Source: Halorhabdus salina (GTDB lineage Archaea > Halobacteriota > Halobacteria > Halobacteriales > Haloarculaceae). Taken from it: DNA of 64,000 bases. The DNA lies in assembly GCF_013839425.1 (NCBI RefSeq), contig NZ_JACDNP010000006.1:82038-146037 (forward strand). Direction: 5' to 3'. Position numbers and translations under genes: made by a program. Each line of letters starts with the position of its first letter. The first letter of the stretch is position 1. The notes under the pieces were generated by a model. That model did no database searches, was not told the origin of the DNA, and saw nothing but the letters and a program-made list of their open reading frames with translations. Below are positions 26,883 through 35,573 of this stretch, piece by piece.

Positions 26883-28223
26883 CTAGATCTCCTCCTTCGG
26901 GACGACGTCGACTGTAAGCCGATTCTCCGGGAGGTCTTCAAGCGCCTCGGTGTCGAGATCGACGGTGATCATCTCGCCCGGCTCGGCCCGGCGCTCGAAC
27001 TCGCGGGCCAGTTGCTCGTCACCGCTCTCGACCGTGACGAAAACCTCGTCCATCGGTGCGTATACCCGGAGATACAGCGGGAGTTCCTCTCGATCGTCGT
27101 CGACGTTGCTGATTCGTTCGGGGACGACGTAGCTCACTGCGCCGGTGGACTCGATCTCGATCGGCTCCTCGCGGACCTCGATGTCGCCTTGGAGCTGTTT
27201 GGCGACCGAGCGACCCGCGATCATGCTCTCCTCGGTCACCCAGTCGACCAGGTCGTGGACGTGCAGGACGTTCCCGCAAGCATAGATGTCGTCGACGCTG
27301 GTCTCGCGGCCGTCGTCGACGACTGGGCCACCGGTGACGGGATGCATGTCTACACCAGCGCCTTCCGAGAGTTCGTTTTCTGGGATCAACCCGACCGACA
27401 GCAAGACGGTGTCACACTCGATGTCGTACTCGGTGCCGGGGATCGGCTCGAAGTCGTCGTCGACCTCCTGGACGGTGACGCCCTCGACGCGTTCGTCGCC
27501 GTAGATCTCCGTGATAGTCTGCTGGGTCCGCAGCGGGATGTCGAAGTCCTCCAGACACTGGACGACGTTGCGCGTCAGCCCGCCGGTGTAGGGCAGGATC
27601 TCCAGGACGGCCTCGACGTCGGCCCCCTCAAGGTACATCCGCCGGGCCATGATGAGCCCGATGTCGCCCGAGCCGAGGATGACCGCTTTCTCGCCGGGCA
27701 TCTTCCCTTCCATGTTGATGTAGCGCTGGGCGGTCCCGGCGCTGAAGACGCCTGCCGGTCGGTCACCGGGAATGTCCAGGGCCTCCCGGGTTCGCTCGCG
27801 ACAGCCCATCGCCAGCACGACGGCCTCGGCGTCGATCTCCGTCAGGCCGTCGTCCTCGCTGACGGCATACACGAGCTTTTCGTCGGTCACTTCCTCGACC
27901 ATCGTGTTCAGCCGGATGTCGACGCCGCGCTCGGCGACGTTCTCGATGAACTCCTGGGCGTATTCGGGCCCCGTCAGCTCCTCGTCGAAGTAGTGCAGGC
28001 CAAAGCCGTTGTGGATACACTGCTGGAGGATGCCCCCGAGTTCGAAGTCCCGTTCGAGGATCACGATGTCATCGACGCCGTGGTCGTAGGCTTCCTGGGC
28101 CGCGGCCAGTCCGGCCGGGCCGCCACCGACGACCACCAGATCGTGTTCCTCCCGGCGGATCGCACTCTCGGCCGCGGCGGCCGACTGCGTCGATTCAATG
28201 GCCTCGGCCTCGGTTTCAGTCAT
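26883..28223 (-). CDS. FAD/NAD(P)-dependent oxidoreductase, GlpB-like partner of the dehydrogenase
   Basis: A 446-residue two-dinucleotide-fold flavoprotein. The FAD motif is VVVGGGPAGLAAAQEAYDHG and the second fold is KAVILGSGDIGLIMARRM; FELGGILQQCIHNGFG carries a conserved Cys. Relatives in clostridia and Thermotoga oxidise or channel electrons from glycerol-3-phosphate dehydrogenase. The ATG at 28223 overlaps the GlpA-like stop by 8 bases, so the genes are coupled. This is not the haloarchaeal GlpB of the standard GlpABC, whose sequence is different, but it would do a similar job. Confidence 0.85.
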   Translation of the reverse strand: MTETEAEAIESTQSAAAAESAIRREEHDLVVVGGGPAGLAAAQEAYDHGVDDIVILERDFELGGILQQCIHNGFGLHYFDEELTGPEYAQEFIENVAERGVDIRLNTMVEEVTDEKLVYAVSEDDGLTEIDAEAVVLAMGCRERTREALDIPGDRPAGVFSAGTAQRYINMEGKMPGEKAVILGSGDIGLIMARRMYLEGADVEAVLEILPYTGGLTRNVVQCLEDFDIPLRTQQTITEIYGDERVEGVTVQEVDDDFEPIPGTEYDIECDTVLLSVGLIPENELSEGAGVDMHPVTGGPVVDDGRETSVDDIYACGNVLHVHDLVDWVTEESMIAGRSVAKQLQGDIEVREEPIEIESTGAVSYVVPERISNVDDDREELPLYLRVYAPMDEVFVTVESGDEQLAREFERRAEPGEMITVDLDTEALEDLPENRLTVDVVPKEEI

Positions 28224-29706
28224 CGGCGCGCACCTCCTCGCCGTTCTCGGCCAGCAGTAGCTCCTTGGTTTCACCGATCAGGACCTCCGACCCGTCGTCT
28301 TCGAGTTTGATCTCAGTCTCATCGACGCCGAGTTCCTCGGCGAGGATCTCGACGACGCGTGGTTGACAGAACCCGCCCTGACAGCGCCCGGCCCCGGGCC
28401 GGACCCGGCGCTTGATCGCGTTGATCGTTCGAGCGCCGACCGGCTGGTTGATCGCGTCACGGATCTCGCCCTCCGTCACCGACTCACACCGACAGATGAT
28501 CTGCCCGTAGTCGGGGTCCTCCTCGATCAACGCGGCGTGTTCGGCGTGGCTCAAGTGCCTGACTTTCGGTGGCCCCGAATAGTGTGGGTCGAACGTCGGA
28601 TCTTCTGTGAGGTCGCCACGGAGATCCGCAACGAGATCGGCAACGTATTCGGCGATCGCTGGCGCGGAGGCCAGTCCGGGCGACTGGATGCCGGCGGCGT
28701 TGATGAATCCAGGCTCCTCGCGTTCGATCTGAATCCGGAAGTCGCCGGTTTCCTTGATCGCCGGGCGCAGGCCAGCGAACTCTCGGATGACGTCGTCTTT
28801 CGAGAGGTCAGGGACGGTCTTCTGTGCGCCCGCGAGGACCTCGTCTAGGCCCTCCCGTGTCGTGGCCTTCTCTGTCGGATCGCCGACTTCCTCGGCGTTG
28901 GGGCCGATCATCACGTTGCCCTCGTCGGTCGGCGTCACGACGATGCCTTTGCTGACTTCCGAGGGGACAGGAAAGATCGTCCGCTGAACGTCGACATCCA
29001 TCTTCTTGTCGTAGAGGTAGTACTCGCCCCGCCGTGGCGTGATCTCGAAGTCGTCGACGCCGACCATCGCCGAAACCTCGTCGGCATAGAGCCCCGCCGC
29101 GTTGATCACGACATCGGCCTCGATGTCGCCTGTGACTGTCTCGACGCGGAAGGTGTCGCCAGTCTCCGTGATGTCGGTCACTTCGGCGTTCAGTTCGACC
29201 GACGCCCCGTTCTCGACGGCGTTGTTGGCGAAGGCGGCCGTGAGTTCGAAGGGGTTGACGAGGCCAGCCGTGGGTGCCCACAGCGCGGCGATGGCGTCGT
29301 CGTGCAGCGTCGGCTCCAGGTCCTGAAGGCGCTCGCCCTCGACGATTTCGAGGTCCTCGATGCCGTTGTCCCGCCCCTTTTCGAGCAGCGACTGGAGTTT
29401 CGGCCGCTCTGACTCCTCGGTGGCGACGACGAGCGCGCCACGCCACTCGATCGGTACGTCGAGTTCGTGCTGGATCCGCTCGTGATACAGTTCGTTACCC
29501 CTGACGTTCAGTCGCCCTTTCAGTTTCGCTGGATCTGCGTTGAATCCGGCGTGCAACAGTGCCGTGTTTGCCTTGCTCGTGCCGGTACAGACGTCCGGGG
29601 CGGCTTCAAGCAACACGACATCGACCGTATACTGGGATAGTTCGCGGGCGATAGCTGTGCCGATGACGCCACCGCCAATGACTATCACGTCCGTTGAGGC
29701 GTTCAT
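28216..29706 (-). CDS. Glycerol-3-phosphate dehydrogenase, GlpA-like (anaerobe type)
   Basis: A 496-residue FAD enzyme that oxidises glycerol-3-phosphate to dihydroxyacetone phosphate. The FAD motif VIVIGGGVIGTAIARELS and the catalytic fold LLHAGFNADPAKLKGRL are typical. The C-terminal BFD-like Cys cluster ICRCESVTEG and GRCQGGFC would hold a [2Fe-2S] center, as in the GlpA/type III clade with DUF1667 neighbours. It is the first gene of the three-gene operon and overlaps the second by 8 bases. A TATA box lies about 75 bp upstream. Confidence 0.9.
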   Translation of the reverse strand: MNASTDVIVIGGGVIGTAIARELSQYTVDVVLLEAAPDVCTGTSKANTALLHAGFNADPAKLKGRLNVRGNELYHERIQHELDVPIEWRGALVVATEESERPKLQSLLEKGRDNGIEDLEIVEGERLQDLEPTLHDDAIAALWAPTAGLVNPFELTAAFANNAVENGASVELNAEVTDITETGDTFRVETVTGDIEADVVINAAGLYADEVSAMVGVDDFEITPRRGEYYLYDKKMDVDVQRTIFPVPSEVSKGIVVTPTDEGNVMIGPNAEEVGDPTEKATTREGLDEVLAGAQKTVPDLSKDDVIREFAGLRPAIKETGDFRIQIEREEPGFINAAGIQSPGLASAPAIAEYVADLVADLRGDLTEDPTFDPHYSGPPKVRHLSHAEHAALIEEDPDYGQIICRCESVTEGEIRDAINQPVGARTINAIKRRVRPGAGRCQGGFCQPRVVEILAEELGVDETEIKLEDDGSEVLIGETKELLLAENGEEVRADD

Positions 29707-29995
29707 GGTGAATGTCCTGGCCCGAGTGGTGGGCTCTTGGGTCCCGGTCCGGGTGGTGACCGGTGTGTACTCTCCCGTATAAAAATCGTCCCGGCGCTAT
29801 TTATTCGTTGTCAGGATTCCACGGTTCTCGGGATCGTGCCCTGGCATTTCGTCGAATCCCGCAGGGGGACGCTCTATCGGTCGCTGAAGCGCCCGTTCGA
29901 CCCTGCGGCTGGCCGATATCGCCAACGACCGCTCCCAGAGACGAGCGGCTGGCCCGCCGGCGACCGCAACCCAGAACACGCAGGCCGCGGGTCAG
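29707..29995. promoter_or_regulatory. Shared intergenic region upstream of the glycerol-3-phosphate operon
   Basis: About 290 bases with no gene between the divergent operon and the end of aIF1. On the minus strand a strong TATA box ATTTTTATA lies at 29778-29786, giving a leader of about 50 bases, and an AATAAATAG sits at 29797-29806. The leader is longer than is usual here, so it may hold a regulatory site, but none is recognised. Confidence 0.5.
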
Positions 29996-30289
29996 TCAGG
30001 CGACGTTGAAGCCTTTCTCACGGAGGAAATCCTCGACGCGCCCGGTGTGATTGCCCTGGAGTTCGATCTGGTCATCCTCGATAGTCCCCCCACAGGCGAA
30101 CTTGGACTTGAGATCCGAGGACAGACTGTCCATGTCGACGTCGTTGGGATCGAACCCTTCGATGATCGTTACCTCTTTCCCGTAACGGCGCTCGTCGATG
30201 TGGATGTTGATTTCCTGGGATTCTTTGGCGACGTCTTCACAGACGCAAAGTTCCTCAGGAAGCCCACACGTCGAGCAGACTTCCGACAT
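29996..30289 (-). CDS. Translation initiation factor aIF1 (SUI1)
   Basis: A 97-residue SUI1-family factor that helps the small ribosomal subunit choose the start codon. It has a [15 protein letters not shown] zinc-type N-terminus, as in haloarchaea, then the SUI1 fold EVTIIEGFD...[14 protein letters not shown]...[15 protein letters not shown]. The Cys-rich extension is an archaeal trait. The start is the ATG at 30289. Confidence 0.93.
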   Translation of the reverse strand: MSEVCSTCGLPEELCVCEDVAKESQEINIHIDERRYGKEVTIIEGFDPNDVDMDSLSSDLKSKFACGGTIEDDQIELQGNHTGRVEDFLREKGFNVA

Positions 30290-30325
30290 TACAGTCCGAA
30301 GTTGGGAAGCTTCATATTAAACACT
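30290..30325 (-). promoter_or_regulatory. TATA box of the aIF1 gene
   Basis: Upstream of the aIF1 ATG on the minus strand is TTTAATAT (30314-30321), about 28 bases from the start codon. It is the expected haloarchaeal core promoter and implies a leaderless mRNA. Confidence 0.5.
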
Positions 30326-30441
30326 GTCGGGACGTACCACGGTTCTGGGCATACGCAACTGACGCCACTCGATTATTAGCCGTCGAGATAGGATGGGAAC
30401 GACGGCCGATACCGGATATCACCGATCTAGTTGGCAGTGTC

Positions 30442-32649
30442 TCACTCGTTGATGATATCGCTGACCAGTTCGACAGCTTCCTCGGCCATCGAGTCGTCGA
30501 TCTGGCCACCGTACCGTGCCCGCTCACGGATCGCTGCGACACGGTGGACGCGTTCGCCCGCGTCGATGGCATCGAGATACGCTCGAACGGTCTCTCCCGT
30601 CCGTCGCTCGCGATGGTCTCGTGCCAGCACGTACTCCAGACGCTCGAAGGCGCGTTCGACGTCGGCGGCGGGATCCGTTCGCGGCTGCCAGCGGAGCCAT
30701 AGCGCCCGGTAGCCGCGCTGTGTCAACCCACTCCGCCGGGCCATCCCGACGACGCCGACCAGGGCGAGTGCGCCAAGCGCCGTCTCTTCGGCGGTGGGTA
30801 TCTTGGGTGACGTCCCGGCCGCATCGTCGTTATCCTCGTCACCTGCCTGTTGGGTCCTCGACGTCTGTCGGTCTGTGGCTATCGTCGCGTTACTCTCCTG
30901 TGCCATGCCGCCTGGCGGCGTGGGAATTTCGAAATCAGGTGGGAGATTCGATTCGGTGCCGTTTTCCTCGGTCGGTGTTGGCGTCGGTGTCGGCGTTGGC
31001 GTCCACTCGCCGTCGTCGCTGCCCCCCGAATCGACGTTTGCGGCGTTTCTCTGGCGCGCTGTTTCGAGATCGCCCTGCTCGGCGTCTTCGCGTGGGCTGG
31101 CTGGTGTCGGATCGAAGCGAACCCAGCCAACATCCGGGAAGTACACTTCGGTCCAGGCGTGAGCGTCGTGGCCCCGAACGACCCACTCGTTCTGCTCGAC
31201 GCGCTGGCCCGACGTGTATCCCACGACCATCCGGGCGGGGATGCCCTGGCTGCGGAGCATGGCGGCCATCGTCGTCGCGTAGTACGTACAGTAGCCCCGC
31301 TCCATCTCGAAGAGGAACGCGTCGGCGATTGAACCCGACGGCTTCGAGACGTTCAGCGAGTACTCCCGGTTGGTTTCGAGCCACCGCTCGATCACGCGAG
31401 CCGTGTCGTAGGGGTTGTCAGCGTTCGCCGTGAGTCGATCCGTTCGTTCGGTCACCCGATCAGGCGTACTGTCCGGTAACTGGAGATACATTTCCTCGAC
31501 TGTCTCCGGATACGTCTGGCCAGCCGTCCGGAGTTCTCGGAGCGTCGCGACCGGCACTTCACTCTCGACGCGGTACGTTTCGTTGGCGTCGAGCCCTCGC
31601 TCGGGCTGGAGGCCACCCAGACGCGTCACACGGGCCGCCGAGGCGGCCGGCCCGTCGACGGCCGTCGGTCGCCAGACAGCCGGCATTGCTTGTGTCTGGC
31701 TTATCACCGTGTACGCCTGGGTAACCGTTCGACTCCGGCCCGGGACGTCGCTGAGACGGCGATCGAGCGGTCCCGTGTTCCCGCGTCTGACCCAGCCATC
31801 GCCCGTATACACGTTGAAGGCGTTGACCCGCCAGTACGCCGCGCTGGTACTGTTGACCCGGTATCGGACCTTTGAGGACAGCTCCAGGCTGCCGGCGACC
31901 GACAACTCGTTGTCGACATTCAGGAGATTCCCTTCGAGTGTGCCAGCAGTTCCGCCCCCTCCTCCGGCAGGCCCCTGCAGCCCGGTGTCGGGCGAGAACG
32001 TGTATGCTAGCCCTGTCGGGACGACAGTGATCGTCGCCGACAGGACGATCGTCAACGCGATGACTGTGGCGACAACGTCTGCGTCGCCGACAGTGCCGCC
32101 GAATCGATCGAGATCACCGAGACCGACCAGGGAAACGACGCCGACGACGCCAAGCAGCGTGAGCGTCGGCGCGGCGTCGCCAGTCAGGACGAAAAACGAG
32201 AGCGTCCCGCCGCCCACGACCGCGCTGGCGACGTAGCGCCGGCGAACGGCGAGATACCACGTGAGAAACACGGGCGCGGGCGTCACGGCCAGGACCCAGG
32301 CTTCGAGGTTGACGATCCCCAGCACGGACTGGCCGGTCAGCAGCGCGACTGTATAGCGGACGTGGGGCCACGGGTCAAGCGAGTCGATACCAAGCTGAGT
32401 GAGATACCAGCCCATCCCGACCGAGAACAGGGCAATCGAGAGCCAGACGGCGTGTTTGACGCGAAGGATCCGGGCCAACAGTGTTGCCCCGCCAAGTGCC
32501 AAAATAACACTTACCAGGACTGTTCCGGGATCGCTGATCACGTCGATCACGTGATAGAGCACCCCGACGAACGAACTGATGACGACGAGTCCGGCAGCGA
32601 GGGCGACCAGTCGAACCGGGGCGACACCAGTTCGTTCAGCGACCGTCAT
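30442..32649 (-). CDS. Transglutaminase-like membrane protein (TgpA/DUF3488 type)
   Basis: A 735-residue membrane protein. The first about 210 residues hold six or more transmembrane helices, then comes an outside domain with a transglutaminase core: Cys in ERGYCTYYATTMAAMLRSQG, His in GHDAHAWTEVYF and Asp in WVRFDPTP. One more helix (about residues 630-650) leads to a cytoplasmic tail with a DUF4129-like region. It is the last of three coupled genes with MoxR and DUF58, whose relatives are thought to act together in peptide or cell-surface remodelling. Substrates are not known in archaea. Confidence 0.9.
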   Translation of the reverse strand: MTVAERTGVAPVRLVALAAGLVVISSFVGVLYHVIDVISDPGTVLVSVILALGGATLLARILRVKHAVWLSIALFSVGMGWYLTQLGIDSLDPWPHVRYTVALLTGQSVLGIVNLEAWVLAVTPAPVFLTWYLAVRRRYVASAVVGGGTLSFFVLTGDAAPTLTLLGVVGVVSLVGLGDLDRFGGTVGDADVVATVIALTIVLSATITVVPTGLAYTFSPDTGLQGPAGGGGGTAGTLEGNLLNVDNELSVAGSLELSSKVRYRVNSTSAAYWRVNAFNVYTGDGWVRRGNTGPLDRRLSDVPGRSRTVTQAYTVISQTQAMPAVWRPTAVDGPAASAARVTRLGGLQPERGLDANETYRVESEVPVATLRELRTAGQTYPETVEEMYLQLPDSTPDRVTERTDRLTANADNPYDTARVIERWLETNREYSLNVSKPSGSIADAFLFEMERGYCTYYATTMAAMLRSQGIPARMVVGYTSGQRVEQNEWVVRGHDAHAWTEVYFPDVGWVRFDPTPASPREDAEQGDLETARQRNAANVDSGGSDDGEWTPTPTPTPTPTEENGTESNLPPDFEIPTPPGGMAQESNATIATDRQTSRTQQAGDEDNDDAAGTSPKIPTAEETALGALALVGVVGMARRSGLTQRGYRALWLRWQPRTDPAADVERAFERLEYVLARDHRERRTGETVRAYLDAIDAGERVHRVAAIRERARYGGQIDDSMAEEAVELVSDIINE

Positions 32650-33680
32650 GCCGTCCTCACCTCCCGTTGGGCTCCGTCATCGTGATTGGTCTCCGTCCCG
32701 GGCGGGGTGGCCTGTCGATCGTCACCGCGCAACTGTCCGTAGAACATCGAGTGACCCTCGAAGCCAACACGGACGCCACGCTGCTTTCCGGCGATTTGTA
32801 CGTCGGCGTGCGCCCAGGCAGTCTCCGGGACTGCACCCGGGTCGGCTTTGGCCAACGTGTGGAGCAACCGCTCACGATGGCGTGGGCCACGATTCGGTTG
32901 GAGGCGGTCACCGGGCAGTGTCAGCCCGACTTCGAGGCCGGCGTCGAGCAGGAAGACGGCGACGCTCGCCGCCGCGCTCGCTGCCTCGTCGATCGTCGAG
33001 TCCGTCGCACTGGTCGCGATTTCGATGGCCCCTGCCGTCTCCTGGCCGGTATATTCCGTGACGACGAAGTCGGGTAGTCGCTTGGCACTCGCCTTCCAGG
33101 CGATGTCTCGGAGTGGATCGCCGGGCACGTATTCTCGGAGGTGGTCGATCTCTTGGCGTTCCGGTGTCCGGGCCTGCTCGATGATCGCCCCCAGGGCTGT
33201 CGAACCGGCGATATCGTGGATCGTCGGGTACACTAGCAGTGGCGTTCTGTCCCCGACTTCATACGTTTCGTTGAGCAGTCCGAACGGATCACGGACGCGC
33301 ACGGTCGCTGGCCCGATCCGATGGTGGCCGCGGCGGGTTAGCGTCACCTCGTATGCTGTCTCGAAGGGGATCGCTCCAGTAGCGTCGTTGTCGGCGCTCT
33401 GGAGGCCGTCCGGCAGCGGGTCGGTTAGGTGGACGATTGTCCCCCGCGATCCAGTCACCTGGAGTGAGACCGACCGTTGGTCTCCGGGAAAGCCCGATCG
33501 CGGTTTCGAGCGGTCGACACTCGGCGGATCGGCAAGCCGGAGTTGGACGGCCCCGACGGCGATCGTTATCACTGCCGTGACGGCAATCGCATTCAGCGAC
33601 CGACTGCCAAACGCCCAGCCCATGCCGACGGCGGCAATCGCCACACCAACCGCCGCCGCGCCACGTCGCGTCAGCTCCAT
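32646..33680 (-). CDS. DUF58 protein
   Basis: A 344-residue protein with an N-terminal pair of hydrophobic helices and then a DUF58 domain: REYVPGDPLRDIAWKASAKR is the diagnostic segment, followed by a von Willebrand A-like fold. In operons with MoxR ATPases and transglutaminase proteins it is a likely adaptor that takes the ATPase's action to its membrane target. It overlaps the start of the transglutaminase gene by 4 bases. Confidence 0.9.
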   Translation of the reverse strand: MELTRRGAAAVGVAIAAVGMGWAFGSRSLNAIAVTAVITIAVGAVQLRLADPPSVDRSKPRSGFPGDQRSVSLQVTGSRGTIVHLTDPLPDGLQSADNDATGAIPFETAYEVTLTRRGHHRIGPATVRVRDPFGLLNETYEVGDRTPLLVYPTIHDIAGSTALGAIIEQARTPERQEIDHLREYVPGDPLRDIAWKASAKRLPDFVVTEYTGQETAGAIEIATSATDSTIDEAASAAASVAVFLLDAGLEVGLTLPGDRLQPNRGPRHRERLLHTLAKADPGAVPETAWAHADVQIAGKQRGVRVGFEGHSMFYGQLRGDDRQATPPGTETNHDDGAQREVRTA

Positions 33681-33683
33681 CGC

Positions 33684-34646
33684 TCACTCGACGGCTACTG
33701 CGTCGAGTGTTTCTTCGAGCAATACCTCAGAGCCAGTGTCCTCGAAGCCGGTCCTGATGCGGTGGGGGAAGACGACTTCGATCTCCGTCTGGATATCGTC
33801 CGGGATGACGTACTCTCGCCCTTCCAGGACCGCCCGGCCTTGGGCAGCCCGGAGCAACAGGAGTGACGCCCGGGGGCTGGCCCCGAGATCGGCGTGCTCG
33901 CGCGTGTACCGAGACAGTCGCGTAATGTAGTCTCGGACTGGCTTCTCGACAGTAACGCTCGCTGTCACCTCTCGGGCGCGTTCGAGGTCTTCGAGCGTGG
34001 CGACCGGCTTGACGTCCTCGATCGGATGATTGCCGACCACCTGCCCGAGCATTGCACTTTCCTCGGCTTCCTCGGGGTATCCCAGCTTGAGCTTCTTCAT
34101 GAACCGGTCGAGTTCGGCCATCGGGAGGTCGTAGGTCCGATCACGTTCGACGGTGTTCTGGGTCGCGATGACGGTGAATGGCTGGGGGACCGCGTGGGTC
34201 TCACCGTCGACGGTGACCTGGCCTTCCTCCATGGCTTCGAGCAGCGCGGACTGGGTTTTGGGTGGCGCACGGTTGATTTCGTCCCCCAGGACGACGTTGG
34301 CGAAGATCGGGCCCTGTCGGAATTCGAAAGACTGGGTTTGCTGGTTGTAGATGCTCGCACCCGTCACGTCGGAGGGCAGCAAGTCTGGCGTGAACTGGAC
34401 GCGCTTAAACGAACTGTCGAAGGAGGCCGCGATCGCTCGCGAGAGCATCGTTTTCCCCACGCCCGGCACGTCCTCGAGCAGGACGTGCCCATGGCCGAAC
34501 ATAGCCGTGAGAATGTGTTCGATGACGTCCGGGTGGCCGACGATGACGTCCTCGACGCTCTCGACGACGCGAGTCGCAATCTCACCCACTTGTTCAACAT
34601 CACGATCCCGCTTTCGACTGGTGGCCGTGGGCTCTGAATCCGTCAT
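33684..34646 (-). CDS. MoxR-type AAA ATPase
   Basis: A 320-residue AAA+ ATPase of the MoxR group, which works as a chaperone that assembles or activates partner proteins. Visible motifs are Walker A EDVPGVGKTMLSRA, Walker B VVLGDEINRAPPKTQSALLEA, the sensor-1 stretch VIATQNTVE and the MoxR segment LDRFMKKLKLGYPEE. It is the first gene of the moxR-DUF58-transglutaminase operon. The start ATG at 34646 overlaps a short, unconvincing upstream frame. Confidence 0.93.
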   Translation of the reverse strand: MTDSEPTATSRKRDRDVEQVGEIATRVVESVEDVIVGHPDVIEHILTAMFGHGHVLLEDVPGVGKTMLSRAIAASFDSSFKRVQFTPDLLPSDVTGASIYNQQTQSFEFRQGPIFANVVLGDEINRAPPKTQSALLEAMEEGQVTVDGETHAVPQPFTVIATQNTVERDRTYDLPMAELDRFMKKLKLGYPEEAEESAMLGQVVGNHPIEDVKPVATLEDLERAREVTASVTVEKPVRDYITRLSRYTREHADLGASPRASLLLLRAAQGRAVLEGREYVIPDDIQTEIEVVFPHRIRTGFEDTGSEVLLEETLDAVAVE

Positions 34647-35042
34647 CGTCCACCCTGTCTCAGTGGCACGTCGGTCGCGTACCTGTCTCGATACGACTGC
34701 CTGGGGCCGCCCGACTGGGCAGCCCGCTCACTGTCGTCGGGGTGATCTTTCCTCGACGACGGACTCATTTGCCGGCTGTGGACGCGTCCCATGGGTATGT
34801 ACACCATCCTACGGGATTGCCGCACTTGTGGGTCACGGTCGGGGTGGGTTGAGTTCGCTGTGCCCGCCGTCACCGTCGGCGAACCGACCGGAACGACCGC
34901 TTTCCCGGCTGGCAGGTCTCGATGAGCGGTGACTTGACTCGTCGCCCTGGCGACGAGCCAGCGACTGGCAGGTGTGGTTTTCAGCGCGAGAAATCGCGAG
35001 TGGGTATTTAACCACGTACACTGCATACCAGCGAATGCTTCG
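34647..35042. other. Intergenic region between moxR and the receiver gene
   Basis: About 400 bases without a convincing gene. A short minus-strand open frame ends in a 4-base overlap with moxR, but its sequence is not protein-like. The plus side carries a TATA-like TATTTA at 35005-35010 about 35 bases before the receiver start. The remainder seems to be leader or spacer. Confidence 0.4.
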
Positions 35043-35456
35043 ATGCTCGCCGACCGAACCCAAGGCGTCGATCAGCCGGACCCGCTGGTGGTGCTCGTCG
35101 TGGACGACGACCCTGCAGTCCCAGACGTCGCCGCGACGTACCTCGAACAGCGCCTCGACGCCGTCGAAACGATCGCCGAAACATCCCCCCTGACGGCACT
35201 CGATCGCGTCGAGTCTGACCCCTCGATCGACTGTCTCGTGAGTGACTATCAGATGCCCGAAATCGACGGGCTCGAACTCCACGAGCGAGTGGCCGATCGC
35301 CGGCCTGACCTACCGTTCATCCTGTTTACGGCTACAGCCATGGCAGATCTCCAGCGCCAGGTTGCGGGCACGGGCATCGTAGCGTTCGTCCAGAAAGACG
35401 GCTCAGCGGAGACGTTCGACCAGCTCACTGCACACGTCGAACAGAGCGCGACCTGA
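35043..35456 (+). CDS. Response-regulator receiver protein
   Basis: A 137-residue stand-alone CheY-like receiver domain: VVLVVDDDPAVPDVA holds the acidic pocket, SDYQMPEIDG the phospho-accepting Asp, and FILFTATAMADLQRQV the Thr/Ala switch. VQKDG near the end carries the conserved Lys. There is no output domain, so it probably passes phosphoryl groups or acts as a partner protein in a phosphorelay. The kinase is not adjacent; the nearest histidine kinase is at 42646. The ATG at 35043 was selected from the domain start. Confidence 0.88.
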   Translation: MLADRTQGVDQPDPLVVLVVDDDPAVPDVAATYLEQRLDAVETIAETSPLTALDRVESDPSIDCLVSDYQMPEIDGLELHERVADRRPDLPFILFTATAMADLQRQVAGTGIVAFVQKDGSAETFDQLTAHVEQSAT

Positions 35457-35573
35457 TGGGGACCAACACGCTCCGATCACGGACCGACCGCCGTCTGGCT
35501 GGACACCAGCCGGGGCTGCCCTAGTGGCGGCAACGCCGGAGCGCATTTCTCTCTGGCTGGTGTAGATGCATGA

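Noticed and set aside
26796..28310. 504-codon plus-strand frame opposite the GlpB-like gene
   Set aside because: The minus-strand flavoprotein has both dinucleotide folds; the plus frame is an antisense shadow.
34643..34805. Short minus-strand frame overlapping the moxR start by 4 bases
   Set aside because: The overlap looks like coupling, but the peptide is Arg/Ser/Gln-rich without conserved-looking parts.
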